64,000 bases of DNA, taken from contig CM065805.1 in assembly GCA_033398695.1 (NCBI GenBank), forward strand, positions 73,934,762 through 73,998,761, given 5' to 3'. The stretch is from Orobanche coerulescens (taxonomy: Eukaryota; Streptophyta; Magnoliopsida; Lamiales; Orobanchaceae). Positions 31,052 to 42,083 of this stretch are shown here, in pieces (position 1 is the first letter of the stretch; each line of letters starts with the position of its first letter). A program made the translations under genes and the position numbers. The notes below the pieces were generated by a model. It worked only from the letters and a program-made list of their open reading frames with translations, had not been told where the DNA came from and made no database searches.

Positions 31052-32460
31052 TCAGCACTGCATTGGGTCATCAGGCTGGTCTGCAGGTGAGTCCACCATT
31101 CCAGTGTCATGTATAATGACTTCTTCAAGGGTTGCTGACTTGAGCTTGTTCTCAATTAGCTCAACTTGTTTCCTGTACTCAATGGTAGATTCATCAAAAA
31201 CAACATGGGGTGTTTCCTCCACAACTAAGGTTCTTTTAATAAAAACTCTATATGCCTTGCTTCTTTGGGAATATCCCATAAAGAGACCGTCATCAATTTT
31301 AGCATCAAAGGCATTTAGCTGTGTTTTACCGTTGTTGTGGATGAAACACTTACAACCAAAAACATGAAAGTAAGCAACAGTAGGAGTTCTATTATTCCCA
31401 ACCTCATAGGGAGTTTTGCCATGTCTTCCTACTATCATACTCCTATTCTGGGTGTGACAGGCTGTGTTAACAGCTTCAGCCCAGAACCTTTTGGGTAGGT
31501 CCGCTTCTGCAATCATGGACCTTGCTGCTTCCTTCAGGGTTCTGTTCCTTCTTTCAGCAACACCATTCTGCTGGAGCGTCCTGGTTGCAGAGAGCTCATG
31601 CTGGATCCCATTCTGATCGCTGTAATCAGTTATCGCCTTGTTGAGAAACTCTCCTCCTCTATCTAATCTGATCTTGATTATGGAGAGGGATTTCTCATTC
31701 TGGATCCTTCTCAGCAGCTCAGGTAACTTGGTCAGGGTTTCACTTTTCTTGTATAGGAAGATAATCCAAGTGTACCTTGAATAATCATCTAATATTACAA
31801 GTGCATGCTTTCGGCCGCTCAAAGTCCTTGGCTTGATAGGACCAAATAGATCCATGTGGAGTAGATCTAAGATCCTTGTTGTGAGCGTTGTAGGCTGAAC
31901 TGGCTTGAATGATGCCTTGGTCTGCTTTCCTTTCTGACAGGCATCATAGAGTGCTTCCTTCTTGAATGCTTCATTTGGAAATCCTCTGACCAGCTTCTGA
32001 GAGCTAATCTTGTTGATGGCTTTGAAGTTCAGGTGACATTGTCTTTTGTGCCACAGCCATCCATTCTCAGCTACTGTCTTGGATAGGAAACAGGAGTTGG
32101 GTGTTCCTGTGTTCCAGCAAATCATGTAGACATCTCTTCTTCAGAAACCTTGTAGTTTTACTTCTCCAGATAAGATGTCTATCACCATACACTTCAAGAT
32201 GGTGAAGACTACTAGGTTCTTCTCGTCACAGAACTGGCTTATGCTCAGAAGGTTGTACTTGAGCCCTTTGACATAATGGACTTTGGATATCACAATGTTT
32301 CCTCGGTGCAGCTCTCCAAAGCCTTTTGTCTGTCCTCTAGAGCTATCTCCAAAGGTTACATCGGGACCTCTTTCTTTGATGTATTTGGTCAGCATCTTCT
32401 TGTTCCCGGTCATATGCCTCGAGCATCCAGAGTCTACAAACCATTATTCACCTCCAAAAT
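31052..32460 (-). pseudogene. pol: SIRE-1 protease and integrase
   Basis: The protease site WFVDSGCSRHMTG is clear, with DSGCS at 32420-32434, preceded by a TAA two codons earlier. The chain continues NLLSISQFCDE, then the integrase zinc region (WHKRQCHLNF and DACQKGKQ, where one cysteine reads Y), the core (LLHMDLFGPIKP, RLDRGGEF, QQNGVAERRNRTL giving D, D, E), and HVFGCKCFIHNN. Stops near 32141 and 31052 bound the pieces; all are in one frame. It cuts the polyprotein and inserts the DNA copy. Confidence 0.9.
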
Positions 32461-32506
32461 TTGAGCTTGAGGAGATGTGGTTGTAGTCCTTCCACCTTTT
32501 CTGCAA

Positions 32507-34564
32507 TTAGACAAGCAGAGATTTAGGTACCCAAATTTGTGTGGGTCCTTTGGGGTTAGCTGGTTTCCTGGAGAATTGATTTCTCCTTGGATTATAGAAA
32601 TTGTTATTATTATTATTATAACCCTCATAAGGTGTCTGTGGTCGAGGTCTGAATCTCCTGGGTGGATTGTATACCGGATATTCCTCAAAATTTTGATAGT
32701 GTGGGCCATTTCTAAATCTAGGCTGAAACCATTTATTAAATCTTCGTGATCTCCACACTTGTTCATTTTTGTGATTAGGATAACCTTGAGGTTTCCATCT
32801 GCCTCTCCCATTATGAAATCTGATTTTAGGGAGTCGTTGGTAATAGTGGGCATGTTGTCTGGGCTGCTGCTTTTGCCTGGGCCACTGCCTAGTCGCCTGT
32901 CTAGGTGGGTCATGCAGTGTAACATTGCGGCTAGACATTTGACTTTGCTGCTTTTTGAATATAGGTTTATATACAGGCTTAGCAGTCGAGACAATTGTTT
33001 CTCCCTTGATAAACATGGTTTCAGAACTAGAGGGAGTGTGAGAATCATATCCAAGGCTTGATTTGGTATATAGTGACCTTTTATAAGTACACAATTCTCC
33101 CAGAGTTGAAGATGCCTTCAGGGAGGTTATTTCCTGCGCCTGAGTTTTATCTATCTGAGCCAGCTTAGTAAACTCAGCTTTGGCATGAGCAAGTGCAGCT
33201 GATTTTTCTTTAAGTAAAATGGTTAGTCGATCTATCTCAGTTGTATTGACATTTGCCTGGTTTTTAAAGTCAGCTGTAGTTGTCTCAACCTTATTCAAAT
33301 CTAGGCTGAGTTTTTCGAAATCATTTTTCAGCTGCCTATTCTCATCTTGCAGCTGAGTCTTCTCTCGTCTGACTTGGTGTGCAGATTTGAGTGTTTCAAA
33401 ATCTTTAAATAACTGATTTACCGATTCATGTAGATCCATAACTTGTGACATGGCTGAGCTATTATTTGAACCGGTGGGTTTAGAAGTTACCTCTTCATCA
33501 GCTAGGTTTGCCATAAGGCAGTCATACTCCTCGTCTTCATCAGAAAAGAATCCGCTGCTTGATTCGACATGCTCCTGGTCTTCTCCGATGAGGGACTTTC
33601 TTCTATCTTCCTTTCTGCCCACCTACTTCTTGGTTTCGTCCTTCTTGAGCTCGGGACAATCCATTTGGATGTGTCCTATTTTGTGACAGTTGTAGCATTC
33701 TACTTTCCAGCTTCCAGCCTTCTGGTTCCTTCTTGGATTCTCCTTATAATTTTTCTTATACTTGGAGTAGTTCTTTCTGAAATTACTGAACCGTTGCATT
33801 ATGAACGCCATTTCTTCCTTAAAATCTAGTGTATTTGGAGGTTTCACATCAGATAGGCTCTTGGCAGGGGACTCGGCTACAAATGCGATTCCCTTCTCTG
33901 CAGGCTCAGTTGAGGATGAACTTGGAAGCTCGAACTCATAAGCCTTCAGATCAGAGAACAGCTCCTGAATCTTTATCTTATTCAGGTCCTTGGACTCTCT
34001 CATGGCCACAGCCTTCATGCTCCATTCGGGGTTGAGAGATCTGAGAACCTTTAGTGCCATTTCCCTATTGCCATAGGTTTTGCCCAGGGAGTTGATCTCA
34101 TTTATAATCTCAGTGAACCTTGTGTCCACTTGATCTATGGATTCACCATTCTTCATTTTAAAGTTGTCAAATTTTTGGATAGCAATTGTGACTTGTTTTC
34201 CTTGATCGACTCCGTTCCTTCACACATTAGGGCTAATGTGTCCCATTTCTTTGGCATTCTTACGGTTCTTGATCTTGACCATGGTGGATTTGTCAAGAGT
34301 TTGATATAACACATCTCTGCCCGGTTATCAAGATTGGCCGACTTTCTTTCTTCGAGTCAGCTCCGTCCTCTTCTTAGGAATCTTCTCTGGCCTCCCAGCT
34401 GCGATCTCCTATGCTGTGTTGTCCTTCTCAAAGATGAATGGACCGTCTTCAATGATGCACCACATGTCGTCATGAATCGAAGATAAGTGTGCCTGCATCC
34501 TTATCTTCCACATATCATACTCGTCAACTGAAAACACAGGGAGTCTAGAGTGCATGTGTTCCAT
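32507..34564 (-). pseudogene. gag: SIRE-1 gag with CCHC knuckle and coiled-coil tail
   Basis: ATG 34564 (MEHMHSRLPVFSVDEYDMWK) starts a copia gag of the UBN2/DUF4219 type. The stretch 34408-34157 has several stops and a frameshift. From 34156 it reads RFTEIINEINSLGKTYGNRE, then the knuckle CYNCHKIGHIQMDC (about 33650-33692). After a TAG at 33623 the same frame gives an acidic SSGFFSDEDEEYDCLMAN stretch, a heptad-rich coiled coil (about 33420-33120), and a basic R/P/N-rich tail ending TQIWVPK. A long coiled coil after the knuckle is typical of SIRE gags. Confidence 0.88.
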
Positions 34565-34628
34565 TATAAAGTGAGAGTAAAGATATATATATCTGATATA
34601 GATCTGGTTCGTGAAATAAATGAACCAA

Positions 34629-34642
34629 CCGCTCCGATACCA
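34629..34642 (-). other. Primer-binding site of SIRE-1
   Basis: TGGTATCGGAGCGG on the minus strand, two bases from the LTR edge, matches the initiator Met-tRNA complement. Confidence 0.8.
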
Positions 34643-34644
34643 CT

Positions 34645-36050
34645 TGTAGGTCACAAGTCGTCCAGGTACAAGTCTAGAGGGGGGGTGAATAGACTTGTAG
34701 AAACTCTTGAACTCTTTTTCACGAAGAGTGAGTTTCTTCAGATGATAGTTAAACAAATGACTTGGAGTCGTTTGTTCTTAGATATATGCGGAAGTCAGCT
34801 GATGACGAATAGAAATCAACTTAATGAAACACTTAACAATGGATGCAGCAGTTAAAGTATGATGCAGTAAAACAGTAAATAACACAGGCAATTATAGTGG
34901 TCTCAGAGGTGGGGTAATCCTCTACTAATCCACTTTTCTCCAAACCAGTTGGAGATGAATTCACTATAATTTTCAACCAGTGATAAATATTACAGTGATT
35001 CAAACCACACTACAACAGCTTCCAACCAGTGGAAATCCGTGCCGTTGTACACACTTGACTGCCTTGCACCTCTTGATCCTCGATCCTTGGATGCCTTTAC
35101 AGTCTCTTACTTCAACCAGTGAAGTACCTCGTACTCAAGATTATAGACAAGAGTTTTTGTCGTCTCCAACTAAGAGCTTCTTTAAGTATGAACTTTTAGA
35201 ACTGATCTTTTCACGATGCTATTGATTGCTTTATATTGCTTGATTTCTTTGATCGCTTGAAAGTATGTTCGCACCGGTAGTTGCTCAGCTTCAAATCTTC
35301 GGATATATAGGTCACGATCTCTGAGCTTTTTCCTTGTAGCCGTTGCAAATCTTTTGAACAAATCCGTCCGTTGGAGGGAGACTTCATTGTTTAATCTTTG
35401 TGAACGTTGCAAGGCTGGATTCCCATTATTTTATTTTATCTTCTGACCGTTGTGAAGACTTCTGCATGTGAGCGCCGAATCTTTTGAATATAAAATGATT
35501 AAAGTCTCCAAGGTGGGTCTGGATGATTTATTTAAATCATATCTCTTGCGGGAATCACTCCGATTTGTCTTTTCACGTTGCATGTGAGCTTTCCGTAATA
35601 CTTGACTTTTCAACGCATGCTGACGTGGACTTGGAGTTCTTGGCTGCCTTCGAGTAGGCTGATATGCAGCTAACATCTCTGCAGACAGGTTCTCTCGGCT
35701 GTTAACTGTTTGTGACTTATTTGATCAAGTGACTTCCCTGAGGTACCTGGGCTGCAGTCTGGTCAAACTTCTCTGATAAAATTTGTTGACCAGAGCTACT
35801 CTGACTGGACTCGGCTGATCCTCTCTGATGGACTTAGCTGTACTTGGTACTTAACCGATTTTCAGCCTAACTAATTTTTGGCCTACAGAAGATACTCATT
35901 TGGTTCTTCTTTACATTTTTCCAAGTTTTATACTTAACATATTTTGGCCTATGGAAGATACTCATTTGGTTCTTCCTTACATTTTGCCAAGTAATAAACA
36001 TTTGATTTTATATTAATGACATCATCAAAATCTAACAAGTATTCCTAACA
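34645..36050 (-). repeat. 5' LTR of SIRE-1 (1,406 bp)
   Basis: Second copy of the LTR at 23903-25316. Differences are few: a shorter G run at 34680-34686, and small changes near 35690. Followed directly by the GATAG duplication. Confidence 0.92.
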
Positions 36051-36055
36051 GATAG

Positions 36056-36483
36056 TTTAGTTTATTATTTACTTGTCTTTTAGCTTGATCTTGTGTGATC
36101 TTGTTTGATCTTATTAGTAGTTGTAATGGCTATATATTAGCCTCATATTCATCATTTGAAATCAACTTTGAAGCTTATGAAAAACGAATTACATGTTATG
36201 TATTCTTGTTGAATAATTTTCAGCACACCTTGATTATAATTCGACGCGTCTTCGAGTTGTAATTTAATCAATTCTCAATAGGTCTTGAGGAGAGATTGTC
36301 TTATCAAACTATCGGTTTAGTTTGATAACTTACTTTCATATTATCTTGTTTACGTAAGCCGAATTGCCCTACTTTCGGTTAATTCATACGAGTGTTACAC
36401 ATATACGAGTGTTGTGAGGTAAAAGATATATCCGCTGCATTTTCCGGCGAATTTACGTTCATCTTAATACGTAATTCGTATCA
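36056..36483 (+). repeat. 3' LTR of CRM-1, second part
   Basis: It resumes GATAGTTTAGTTTATT and runs to ACGTAATTCGTATCA, the same end as the 5' LTR at 9132. Together with 23367-23902 it makes a 964-bp LTR. Confidence 0.92.
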
Positions 36484-36743
36484 ACATTCTCACCTGGGGT
36501 TGCTCGACGGGGCACATAGGGACTTGGTGGCTTGAGGGCCGGACCAGGTCGTGAGGATTTTCGGAGTGTTTTTACTGATGATCGATATTGATATTCCGGA
36601 ATATCACGACTTGAACTGTTTTGGATTTTGAATTCATTTGGAAATGCTTGTCGATTAAAATATTGTAATACTGTACTTGCACTGGCAGTTGTTGCTAACC
36701 TCTTATTGGGGTGGAATGTTTTGTACATTTCAGGTACTCTCGA
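36484..36743 (+). repeat. X-LTR, right part
   Basis: Non-coding sequence following CRM-1. It contains GGGACTTGGTGGCTTGAGGG, which is also present in diverged form at 8113-8131 on the other side of CRM-1, so the X-LTR had an internal repeat there. It is cut by NA-2 at 36744 after GGTACTCTCGA, and the words GGTACTCTCGA also occur at 8079-8089. Confidence 0.45.
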
Positions 36744-37909
36744 TGATACGAAATTAACTAGTCAAAATGAAGAAGACGGAGCAAGGATGAAAATAAACGG
36801 CCTTACAACGCGTCATGCACGTACGACGACATTTTTAGGCGAGAAAACGGACACAAGCCGGAAAATAACACAACCTGTCGGAAAATGTCGTCGCCTGCCG
36901 GAAAATGTCCAACCGGCCGGAAATATCACCACCTGCCGGAAAATGCCGAGCATTGCCGACCGAACTCAGCCGTGTCGTCCGGCACGGCCCGTGCCGTGCT
37001 CGTCCGGAATAGCCAAGGTCGCTGTCGGCCGAACCCGACCGTGCCAGGCAACACGGTCGAGCCCAACTCGCCCACAACTGCCGGAACTGACTGTCCCGAC
37101 GCCCGACCGTGTTCCAGGACACAGTCGAGTCAATACCGAACGTCCCTGTCGCGCCGCGCCCGTGACGAGTCACTGTCGGACGTCCCTGTCGCGCCGCGAC
37201 CGTGTCAAGCGGACATAGTCGAGTCCCTACCGGCGCCTGTCGACCGCGCCGCGGCCGTGTCACGGGACACGATCGAGTCCCTGCCGGCAGCCCACTTATT
37301 TTATACACTTTTGTGTATTTTTTACTTCTCTTTTCCTTTTTACTTATTTTAGGGATTATGTTTCCCCCATTTTTTGATTTATGTTTCTTGTTTGTATTTT
37401 ATTTGATTTGTTTTGATTATTCAAAGATTTTGTAATCTTTGAATTATTTTATTTTTTTGTTTGATTTCCTAGTTGTAAGACTTCACCTCCTATAAGTAGG
37501 AGTTGATTAGCCTTGTAATGATTGTATTATGAATTTGAATGTGAGAGAATACACTTTGTATTTCTATCCTTGGTAAATGATTTTTACCGAAACTTGATTT
37601 TTATTCGACGCGTTTTCGAGTATTAATCCGATTGATTCTCAATAGGTCTTGAGAAGAAATCACCTTATCGAATTATAGGTCTAATTCGATAAATCTTTGT
37701 TCTTGTTCGATCGAATCACTTTGATCGATATTATCACTCTTTCCGATATTACTTCCATTTTTCATTTGTTAGAATTTTCATTGTCATATTCGATATTACT
37801 CCCACAAAATACATCCAAAAACACCATACTCGTAAAAAGACTTCCGCTACGATATTCTCACGCACACTCCGAACGATACGTATCCACCTCTCCGGGATAA
37901 TTCGTATCA
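36744..37909 (+). repeat. 5' LTR of NA-2 (1,166 bp)
   Basis: Ends TGATACGAAATT and ATTCGTATCA; the primer site follows. The first codons give the conserved tail (ARMKINGLTTRHARTTTFLGEKTD), then cassette B (about 36860-37290) with CCGGAAAAT/CCGGCAGG repeats and GACACGG palindromes. It is the same family as the LTRs of NA-1 and NA-3, in the opposite orientation. Confidence 0.85.
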
Positions 37910-37913
37910 TAAG

Positions 37914-37927
37914 TGGTATCGGAGCCC
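37914..37927 (+). other. Primer-binding site of NA-2
   Basis: TGGTATCGGAGCCC, four bases after the LTR, matches initiator Met-tRNA and is the same as in NA-1. Confidence 0.8.
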
Positions 37928-37965
37928 AAGGTCATCTCCTTGGGCGATTTATTCAACGATTTCTT

Positions 37966-39009
37966 GTGAAGAACTATCTCTTGATTCTTGTTATGGATTT
38001 TTCCGATCTCGATTTCTTGATCAAACTCGGCGACGCACTAAACGGCTTACCGGAGCAACGTATGCAAGCAAGACGCAGAGACGACGCCAACGATATTGAT
38101 TTCTTGGCTAAATTCCGCAACATACCAGAGTTTCACGGATCTAGTAATCCAGATGCGTGCATAGATTGGCTCCATGCTTGTGAGGAGCATGCGGACTTCA
38201 AGGCTGCCCCGATCAACCGCCGCATTTCGCTGGTGACAAAGTGCCTCTGCGGTAGCGCCGCCTTCTGGTGGCAAAAATTGAAACAGTCCCGTTCACTACA
38301 ACGTAAGCCTAAAATTACAGATTGGCAAAAATTCAGAAAATATTTCAAGCAAAGGTTCAAATCCACATCTTACCACCAGTCGTTGTTTCCCCACCACCGA
38401 TCCTTCGACGCCCCGCCACCGACCTTCGATCAAATTTTTTTTTATCGAAGAATTTCTAGCGAAGCTTTTTTTTATGAAGATGATGTCACAACCACCATTT
38501 TCAATGAAGTAGACGAGACAGAGTTTTCAACGGAGCAATTCAACGAAGAAGATGAGTTGAGCCGTGTCTCCCTAGTTGACGAACCTGGATCTTGCTACTT
38601 TGAGCATGGGCCAGTTGGTTGTGTTGGCCAATTTGACCAAGACGGACCAACTTATGTTAATGGTGAGGACTTTGTTAGTGTCATGGAAACCGGGCCGGAT
38701 TATGAAGGGCCACCAGTATTTGATACCGAACCAGTTGACGAAGAGGAGCCCATAATTGATTCCGTTTTTCCCATTTTTGATAGTGCATCCGACGTGAAAT
38801 CCTTAATGCCACCTATTTTTGATAAAGATGAAGAACGGTGCTATATTTACCCAGTGGTTCCTGTTTATGATACCGAGCCTAAAGACGATCCTTCCCAATA
38901 TTTTGATATGAAAGGTGATTCCGAGGCAATTTTCTTGGTTCTTGAAATTGCATCCAATGAGTTCAACCACGATGATAAAGATTTTGCCTCACAGAATAAT
39001 TATTATTAA
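37966..39009 (+). CDS. NA-2 gag-like N-terminus fused to an acidic module (347 aa)
   Basis: One of the few undamaged frames here. ATG 37993 (MDFSDLDFLIKLGDAL) matches the conserved gag start; an upstream in-frame ATG at 37966 is also present in NA-1. Residues 1 to about 130 are a gag domain (LAKFRNIPEFHGSSNPDACIDW, GSAAFWWQKLKQSR, FRKYFKQRFKSTSY). There is no zinc knuckle, protease or RT. From about residue 145 an acidic, phenylalanine- and proline-rich module follows with loose repeats such as GPPVFDTEPVDEEEP and IIDSVFPIFDS. The same module is found in NA-3. The TAA at 39007 replaces a sense codon of NA-3; the module is still readable to about 39120. It may be a structural protein of a non-autonomous element; its function is unknown. 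Confidence 0.75.
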   Translation: MKNYLLILVMDFSDLDFLIKLGDALNGLPEQRMQARRRDDANDIDFLAKFRNIPEFHGSSNPDACIDWLHACEEHADFKAAPINRRISLVTKCLCGSAAFWWQKLKQSRSLQRKPKITDWQKFRKYFKQRFKSTSYHQSLFPHHRSFDAPPPTFDQIFFYRRISSEAFFYEDDVTTTIFNEVDETEFSTEQFNEEDELSRVSLVDEPGSCYFEHGPVGCVGQFDQDGPTYVNGEDFVSVMETGPDYEGPPVFDTEPVDEEEPIIDSVFPIFDSASDVKSLMPPIFDKDEERCYIYPVVPVYDTEPKDDPSQYFDMKGDSEAIFLVLEIASNEFNHDDKDFASQNNYY

Positions 39010-39132
39010 TTTATTAATAATGATAGTTATTTTGTTGGTAATTCTCTGGGAACCCCTACTACCTACCGTCTCAAGATTCTGAACCAGATACACACCGCAA
39101 ATATTTTTGAGGTAATGATATTAATTATTTCA
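39010..39132 (+). other. Rest of the NA-2 acidic module after the stop
   Basis: In the same frame after the stop this reads FINNDSYFVG and TTYRLKIL, matching NA-3 at about 58975-59045. The match ends near 39115, and at about 39133 the sequence changes to an RT gene on the other strand, so NA-2 is cut by a rearrangement. Confidence 0.6.
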
Positions 39133-39622
39133 TCTGATGTCCGAGATGCTCCTCCGCCGACCGACTATAAACCAAAATATCATCCAAATAAACAACTACA
39201 AATCTGCCCAAAAATGCCTTAAGTACTTCGTTCATCAAATGCATGAAAGTACTCAGGGCATTCGTAAGTCCAAATGGCATGACGGTCCACTCATACAGCC
39301 CATGCTTAGTTTTGAAAGACGTCTTCCATTCATCTCCCTCCCGCATACGAATCTGGTGATAGCCACTTCGCAAATCAACTTTAGAAAAGACCATCGAGCC
39401 ATATAGCTCGTCCAACATATCATCAAGCCTTGGCACCGGGAATCGGTACTTGATCGTTATGTTATTTATGGCCCGGCTATCGATACACATCCGCCAAGAC
39501 CCATCCTTCTTAGGAACAAGTAGAACCGGAACCGCACATGGACTTAAAATTTCTCGAACATACCCGTGGCTCATTAGTTCTTCAATCTGCTTCTGAAGTT
39601 CCTTCGTTTCCTCGGGATTACA
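39133..39622 (-). pseudogene. pol: Orphan CRM-type RT fragment
   Basis: About 163 codons of reverse transcriptase, open throughout: [63 protein letters not shown] and the catalytic [13 protein letters not shown]. It stops at EEHLGH on the left, where NA-2 sequence in the opposite sense begins, and is cut on the right by the CRM-2 LTR, which supplies the first residues of the open frame. The remaining gene is not in the window. Confidence 0.85.
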
Positions 39623-40592
39623 TGATATGAATTCTCGCAGGTGATGCAAATTCGCTATCGATACAGCAGGAAGCTGTTTTGACGAGCAGAAGCTATCGGC
39701 AAGAAACTGTCAGGAACTGAGAACACCAGTTCGCTACAACAATAACACGGGCTAGCGGCGCGCACTCGCGACAGGAAAGGATGACGGCAACTCGATACAG
39801 CCACAAGATAGGAACTTGGTCCAAATGCAAAAGACTTGATACAGGCCACCTCCAAACAGCGACACTCAAAGCGACGCGTTTGGTCGGATCGCTGTGGAAA
39901 CAAGAAACAAGTTCGAAGGATCGAACAACACTTTATGCGGAATACCGAACAAGTATAAAACAGTATCGAAAAGAAACAGGATATCGAAACAGGATAGAAA
40001 CAGTTGTTTTATCGAATTAGACCTATAATTCGATAAAGAGATTTCTTCTCAAGACCTATTGAGAATCAATCGGATCAAGATTCGAAAACGCGTCGAATAA
40101 TAATCAAAGTTTTGATGAAAAGCATTCACCAGAGAAAAACACAAGGTGTATTCTTAATTCTTCAACATTCAATAATGATCCATTACAACTTCATCGCCCT
40201 ATTTATAGGCAAAAGTAGCCTGACAAGATAATCTTAAACTATTACAAGCTAATCTTAAAATAAGGAAAAGATAATAAAAAGGTTCCTCATGTCACTAGCT
40301 GACAATAGTAAAAGCTGAGCTTTGTCTCCAAGTTGAACGTTGACAGCCGTTTTGCCAAGAATCCTGCTGCTTTTGTAAAAAAAATGTTGAAAATTCTTTT
40401 ATTGTTTAGCTACCACTTGGACCTCCTCCCTCCCAAGATGCAAGTTGCCTTTAAGTTATTCCAATTTCGACTATCAAGGTGACTCCGTGTCTTGTATCTG
40501 TTTTCTCGCCCAAGTACGTTGGAGTATGGTCGAGGTATTTTACGTCAATTCTTACTTCGTCTTCTTCGCTTGGAGTAGTCGGTTTCGTATCA
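39623..40592 (-). repeat. 3' LTR of CRM-2 (970 bp)
   Basis: Plus-strand ends TGATATGAATTC and TTTCGTATCA. The polypurine tract (minus AAAGAAGGAGGGAA, plus 40593-40606) adjoins the right edge. On the minus strand the LTR starts with the conserved tail (EVRIDV, TPTYLGEKT, ends near EIGIT at 40451). It has no GC-rich cassette. The 5' LTR would be beyond the window. Confidence 0.85.
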
Positions 40593-40943
40593 TTCCCTCC
40601 TTCTTTAAAAGGAATTGTCCTGAATTCTGCATTCCCATCGTCGTCGAGATAAGGAGATAAATCACCTATGTTGAAAGTAGCATGCACTCCATAATCACCC
40701 GGAAGTTCTATCTTGTAATCATTGTCGTTCACCTTCGCATCTATTTTTAATGGCCCCTCGGCTGGTGGCATTAACTTATTCTTACGCTTACTCGGGAATC
40801 TTTCCTTCCTCAAATGCACCTAAACTAAATCCCCGACCTCGAACACTCTTGGTTTCCTTTGTTGGTTTGATTTTCTTTTGTATGCCTCATTTATCTCCTT
40901 GATTCGGTTATGCACCTGTTCGTGTAGTTTCATCATCGAATTT
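40593..40943 (-). pseudogene. pol: CRM-2 integrase C-terminus
   Basis: HLRKERFPSKRKNKLMPPAE, KVNDNDYKIELPGDYG, FNIGDLSPYLDDDG and IPFKEGGND lead into the LTR-encoded tail. A TAG at about 40820 replaces the tryptophan of the usual LVWxHLRKER. The gene is cut at 40943 by CRM-3 and goes on at 47462. Confidence 0.85.
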
Positions 40944-42083
40944 TGATACGAATTACGTATGAAAATGGACGTAAACTCGTATGTAATGCAGCGGAAATAT
41001 AGTTGATCCTCACAACACTTGAATATGTGTAACGCTCGTAAGAAATAACCAAAAGTAGGGCAATTCGGCTTACGAAAACAAGAACAATATGAATGATTTA
41101 TAAAACTAGACCTATAGTTTGATAAGGTAATCTTTCCTCAAGACCTATTGAGAATCGATTAGATTAAAACTCGAAAACACATCGAATTATAATCAAGGTT
41201 TCGATGAAAAGCATTCACCAAGAAAACACAAGTGTATTCTTATTTCTTCAACATACAATGCCTTATTACAATGCTTACACAAGACTATATATAGGAGACT
41301 TCAAGTCTTCCCATAATAAAAGAAAACAATTAAAAGATTTATAAAATCTTTGAATAATCAAAATAAATCAACAATAAAATACAAAAGGAACAACAATCAT
41401 AATTTTAGGAGAAACACAATCCCTAAAATGAGTAAAATACAAAGAAAAAAACAAAAACACAAAAGAAACAAAAAAGTAGCAATCTGCCGGCAGGACACGG
41501 CTGCGGCGCGCATCTGGTCGGCAGTGACTCGACCGTGTCCGCTTGACACGGTCGCGGCGTGACAAGGACGTCCGACAGTGACTCGGCACGGGAACGGCGC
41601 GACAAGGACGTTTGGCATTGACTCGACCGTGTCCTGGAACACGGTCGGGCGTCTGGGCAGTCGGTTTTGGCTTATCCGGAAGAGTTCAACTCGGCCGTGT
41701 CAGATGACACGGTCGAGTCCTGTGGGCAGTGACTTTGGCATTTCCGGACGAGTACGGCATGGGCCGTGTCGGACGACACGGCCGGGTTCGGTCGGCAGTG
41801 CTCGGCCAGTTCTGGCAGGTGGTGATTTTTCCAGCAGGTTGGACGTTTTCCGGCAGGTTGGACATTTTCCGGCAGATTGAACATTTTTCCGGCAGGTTGG
41901 ATGTCGACCTTCCGGCACAGCATGACACGGGCCGTGTCATATGACACGGCTGAGACCGAGACTCCACGTCTTATGTCCGTTTTCTCGCCTAAATACGTAG
42001 TAGTCCGTGCAGGGCGTGTTGTAAGGTCATTTACATCGATCCTTACTTCGTCTTCTTCATTCATAATAAATGATTCTGTATCA
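40944..42083 (-). repeat. 3' LTR of CRM-3 (1,140 bp)
   Basis: On the minus strand it opens with the conserved coding tail (NEEDEVRIDVNDLTTR, TTTYLGEKTD) and then enters cassette B (about 41490-41960): CCGGCAGG repeats and GACACGG palindromes such as GCCGTGTCGGACGACACGGC. TATA box CTATATATAG near 41284-41293 (minus). Here the pol frame has no stop at the usual place and stays open through the cassette to 41672. Confidence 0.9.

Larger units (their letters stand above)
23903..36050 (-). mobile_element. SIRE-1: 12.1-kb SIRE/Maximus-like copia element with a third frame
   Basis: The element has LTRs of 1,414 and 1,406 bp with TGTAGGTCA...CCTAACA on the plus strand, a Met-tRNA primer site, a gag with long coiled-coil tail, pol, and a 3.1-kb extra frame between pol and the 3' LTR. 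The target duplication GATAG is exact (23898-23902, 36051-36055). Size, post-pol frame, coiled-coil gag and RT wording ([28 protein letters not shown]) fit the SIRE/Maximus lineage. The LTRs are very alike, so it is the youngest or among the youngest insertions here. Confidence 0.92.
8168..36483 (+). mobile_element. CRM-1: CRM-like gypsy element carrying two nested insertions
   Basis: The element has a 5' LTR at 8168-9132, gag-pol, and a 3' LTR in two pieces (23367-23902 and 36056-36483). Without Tekay-1 and SIRE-1 it is about 6.2 kb. The flanks ATATT (8163-8167) and ACATT (36484-36488) look like a target duplication with one mismatch. The first 230 bp of the two LTRs differ at about eight sites, mostly C/T or G/A changes, so it is not recent. 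The RT and integrase wording, the IDGGSCTN protease site, lack of a classical chromodomain, and a polyprotein end inside the LTR point to the CRM clade; this is inference. Confidence 0.8.

Noticed and set aside
30811..31116. Plus-strand frame in the SIRE-1 integrase-RT linker
   Set aside because: Antisense to pol linker sequence with repeated CTGCA words; no protein features.
36835..37352. Several overlapping R/P/T-rich frames in cassette B of each LTR
   Set aside because: Stop codons are rare in such GC-rich repeats; the frames occur on both strands and are not conserved between copies. Only the short conserved tail before the cassette is accepted as coding.
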